From: Bacteroidales bacterium
GTDB lineage: Bacteria; Bacteroidota; Bacteroidia; Bacteroidales; UBA932
Assembly: GCA_017550655.1 (NCBI GenBank)
Contig: JAFZOK010000024.1
Coordinates: 62,001-126,000 of the forward strand
Direction of reading: 5' to 3'
Length of the DNA stretch: 64,000 nucleotides
Shown here: positions 61,762-64,000 of the stretch, piece after piece
How positions within the stretch are numbered: position 1 is the stretch's first letter
Layout: every line of letters starts with the position of its first letter
Notes under the pieces: model-generated
The model's database searches: none
What the model saw: only the letters and a program-made list of their open reading frames with translations
Told to the model about the DNA's origin: nothing
Translations under genes and position numbers: made by a program

Positions 61762-64000
61762 ATGAAAAGAGTATTTCTCCTGCTTGCCTTTGTGTGCGCA
61801 ACCGTTGCGCTGACCGCTCAGAAACATATCAGAATCAACTATGTGGGATATCTCCCGAAGAGCATTAAAGTAGCCGTTTATTTTGAGGAAAAAAGTCTGG
61901 ACGCGCCTTTAGACAGAGATGGCCTGGACGTTCAGGTGAGTGCATCCGGACAGACGGCCTGGACAAGGCGGCCCGGAAAGGTAGAAGTGGATGTTCCGTT
62001 TATTGGGCAGGAATGGATGCCGGAAGAGTTTGTGGTTTTTGATGCCGTCACCGACCTTCCTGTTTTCACCGGCCGTGCCGAGGGTGCCGATGGCAGCAAA
62101 TGGGCTGTGGAAAGTGCTTTCAGGCTTAATTTTTCCGCTCTGGAAAAGCCGGGAGGGTATTATATAAGATTCAGGGATACATATTCTCCGGTATTCAAGA
62201 TTGGGGCGGATGTGTATGACGGGGCGGCTGATCTCCTGTTATACTATATGAGGCAGCAGCAGTGCGGCTACAATCCTTTCACGGACACCCTTTGCCATCA
62301 GCTGGACGGATACATCGTGGACCATCCGGAACGTAACGGAGAACGGATTGATGTTACCGGAGGTTGGCACGATGCTTCAGACTACCTTCAGTATCAGACC
62401 ACAAGCGCTACCGCAACATATCATATGATGTTCGCCTGGAAGTGGATAGAGGACAAGAGCGTGTTCAAGGACAGGTTCCAGGCAGACGGAAAACCGGGGG
62501 CCAACGGCATTCCGGACATTCTGGACCAGGCCCGATGGGGACTTGACTGGCTGGTGAAAATGAATCCTGAGGACAGGGTGATGTTTACACAGATCGCCGA
62601 TGACAGGGACCATATCGGATTCAAGCCGCCGCAGTTCGATGTTGCGGATTACGGCTGGGGCCCCGGAAACGGACGCCCGGTTTACTTTCTTACCGGCAAG
62701 CCTCAGGGAATGGGCAAGTTCGGCAAGAACCGCACCACCGGAGTAAGCTCCGCGGCGGCCAAGTTTGCATCCTCTTTCGCTCTTGGAGGAGAAGTTTTCT
62801 CCGCGATAGATCCTGACTTTGCAAAGAAGATTGCGGCCAAGGCTCCGGACGCTTATGAATATGCCAAGGAGGTTCCGGGCAACACCCAGACCGCCTGCTA
62901 TGTTTCCAGATATTTCTACGAGGAAGATACCTGGGTGGATGATGTCGAGCTTGCCGCAGCTACATTGTATGAAACCACTAAGATGCCTGCATATCAGGAA
63001 GAAGCAGACTATTACGGAGAGCAGGAGCCTGTTTCTCCGTGGATGGAACTCGGAAGGGGAAGGCACTACCAGTTCTATCCGTTCATTAATCTCGGGCACT
63101 TCCTGCAGGCAGAAAGCGGAGATGAAGGTTTGAGGCTCAAATACACTGAGTTTATGAAAGAGGGGCTTCAGGACCTTAAGGACAGGGCCGCTCTGGATCC
63201 GTTTATGCACGGCGTTCCATATCTGTGGTGCTCAAACAACCTGACAAGTGCCGCCGTTACCCAGGCCCAGCTGTATCGCCGCCTCACCGGTGATACTTCA
63301 TACGAGGAAATGGAAGCTGCTTTGAGGGACTGGCTCTTTGGTTGCAATCCTTGGGGAGTTTCGATGATAATCGGCTATCCGAAGGGCGGTTTTCTTCCAA
63401 CCGATCCGCATTCCGCTTTCACACTGGAACACAGGGAGATAACCGGTGGTCTGATAGACGGTCCGGTATATAATTTCATCTTCTCGTCAAGAGCAGGCGG
63501 CGGACTGCGCCAGCCGGACAAGACTCCTGCCCTCAACCGAGGAATAGCAGTCTATCACAACGATATTGGCGACTATGCCACCAACGAGCCTACTATGGAC
63601 GGAACAGCGGGCCTGACCTATTACTTTGCCACCCTGGAGCAGGAAGGAAACCGCCAGAAAAAGGAGGTTGAGCCATCCATTGCCAACGTTGTAAAAGACC
63701 GCTACGGAGTCATCCGCAGAATCGATCCTTCCAAGAAGGAAATCTACCTGATTTTCTCTGCGGACGATATGTTCAATGGTGGTGAGAAAATCCTCCAGAG
63801 TCTGAAGAAAGAAAAGATAAAGGGATCCTTCTTCTTTACCGGCAATGCTCTCCGCAAGCCTGAATTCCAGGATATTATCCGCCAGATTGTAGATGAGGGC
63901 CATTATGTAAGCGGCCATTCGGACAAGCATCTGCTCTATGCTCCTTGGGACGGCAACAGAGATTCTATGCTCATCAGCAAAGACAGCATCCTCGCCGATA
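61762..64000 (+). CDS. GH9 glycosidase fused to a polysaccharide deacetylase (NodB) domain, 3' end cut by window
   Basis: The frame is open from the ATG at 61762 to the window end (746 codons, no stop). A signal peptide (MKRVFLLLAFVCATVALTAQ) is followed by an Ig-like cellulase N-domain (INYVGYLPKSIKVAVYF) and a GH9 catalytic domain. GGWHDASDYLQY holds the nucleophile region (usually DAGDxxKY), and TNEPTMDGTAG resembles the end with the acid/base glutamate. From about residue 655 a NodB-like domain begins: IYLIFSADDM (instead of TFDDGP), GSFFFTGNALRKPEFQ, and EGHYVSGHSDKH. It should attack beta-glucans such as cellulose or acetylated plant polymers outside the cytoplasm. Confidence 0.9.
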   Translation, partial: MKRVFLLLAFVCATVALTAQKHIRINYVGYLPKSIKVAVYFEEKSLDAPLDRDGLDVQVSASGQTAWTRRPGKVEVDVPFIGQEWMPEEFVVFDAVTDLPVFTGRAEGADGSKWAVESAFRLNFSALEKPGGYYIRFRDTYSPVFKIGADVYDGAADLLLYYMRQQQCGYNPFTDTLCHQLDGYIVDHPERNGERIDVTGGWHDASDYLQYQTTSATATYHMMFAWKWIEDKSVFKDRFQADGKPGANGIPDILDQARWGLDWLVKMNPEDRVMFTQIADDRDHIGFKPPQFDVADYGWGPGNGRPVYFLTGKPQGMGKFGKNRTTGVSSAAAKFASSFALGGEVFSAIDPDFAKKIAAKAPDAYEYAKEVPGNTQTACYVSRYFYEEDTWVDDVELAAATLYETTKMPAYQEEADYYGEQEPVSPWMELGRGRHYQFYPFINLGHFLQAESGDEGLRLKYTEFMKEGLQDLKDRAALDPFMHGVPYLWCSNNLTSAAVTQAQLYRRLTGDTSYEEMEAALRDWLFGCNPWGVSMIIGYPKGGFLPTDPHSAFTLEHREITGGLIDGPVYNFIFSSRAGGGLRQPDKTPALNRGIAVYHNDIGDYATNEPTMDGTAGLTYYFATLEQEGNRQKKEVEPSIANVVKDRYGVIRRIDPSKKEIYLIFSADDMFNGGEKILQSLKKEKIKGSFFFTGNALRKPEFQDIIRQIVDEGHYVSGHSDKHLLYAPWDGNRDSMLISKDSILAD

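Overview
This window looks like a chromosomal segment of an uncultured, strictly anaerobic, saccharolytic member of the Bacteroidales (Bacteroidota), with about 50% G+C by eye. The family markers are Bacteroidota-type promoters (TTTG about 19-20 bp upstream of TAnnTTTG), an M49 dipeptidyl peptidase with HECLGH, a C11 protease lipoprotein, a DUF3078 outer-membrane protein, a BT_3928-type membrane protein, and an LpxC/FabZ pair. Anaerobic life is indicated by class III ribonucleotide reductase (NrdD/NrdG) and a rubredoxin-first rubrerythrin. Almost all the sequence is coding; no gene-free stretch exceeds 300 bp.

Layout: 0-3 kb, tRNA-Ser(GGA) and nrdDG. 3-8 kb, a secreted MORN-like protein and a copper ATPase locus in which an HMA chaperone-sized ORF and the ATPase body are separated by a frameshift at an A10 run, downstream of a Tat-exported aldo/keto reductase. 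8-12 kb, an L,D-transpeptidase, a Spy-like protein, a nuclease-domain/CCA-adding enzyme fusion, and divergent holA. 12.2-15 kb, an AT-richer accessory patch with two paralogous exported proteins and an XRE regulator with an obvious operator. 15-20.2 kb, a translationally coupled envelope operon (GT2, LAB_N protein, GT39, UDP-glucuronate epimerase, alr), probably for lipid A/LPS sugar modification. 20-31 kb, a histone H1-like protein, S41 protease, Na+/alanine symporter, MBL hydrolase, CE7-type esterase, DPP III, C11 protease and rubrerythrin. 31-42.8 kb, housekeeping genes (rplY, pth, S4 protein, ftsB-like, purB, folP, tmk) mixed with a degenerate phosphomannose-isomerase-like protein, a CPBP protease and lipoproteins. 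42.8-51 kb, infB-nusA and divergent lpxD-lpxC-fabZ-lpxA-wbqC. 51-64 kb, a FadL-like porin, a Trp/Tyr-rich lipoprotein, proS, DUF3078, tilS, Fic, SppA and a GH9-polysaccharide deacetylase fusion cut by the window end.

The most notable observations are: (i) copA is split at an A10 slippery run, so one locus could make both a short HMA copper chaperone and the full ATPase; (ii) two copies of a 37-14-37 nt palindrome doublet (REP/BIME-like) occur, one inserted in frame inside the copA actuator domain and one between genes at 28.5 kb; (iii) a PD-(D/E)xK nuclease-like domain is fused to the CCA-adding enzyme; (iv) lpxC and fabZ, usually one fused gene in Bacteroidota, lie in the same frame separated by a single TAG; (v) rplY has a structured leader; (vi) a fic gene carries four perfect 11-bp repeats. 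Everything here was read by eye: family names rest on recognised motifs, not on database searches.
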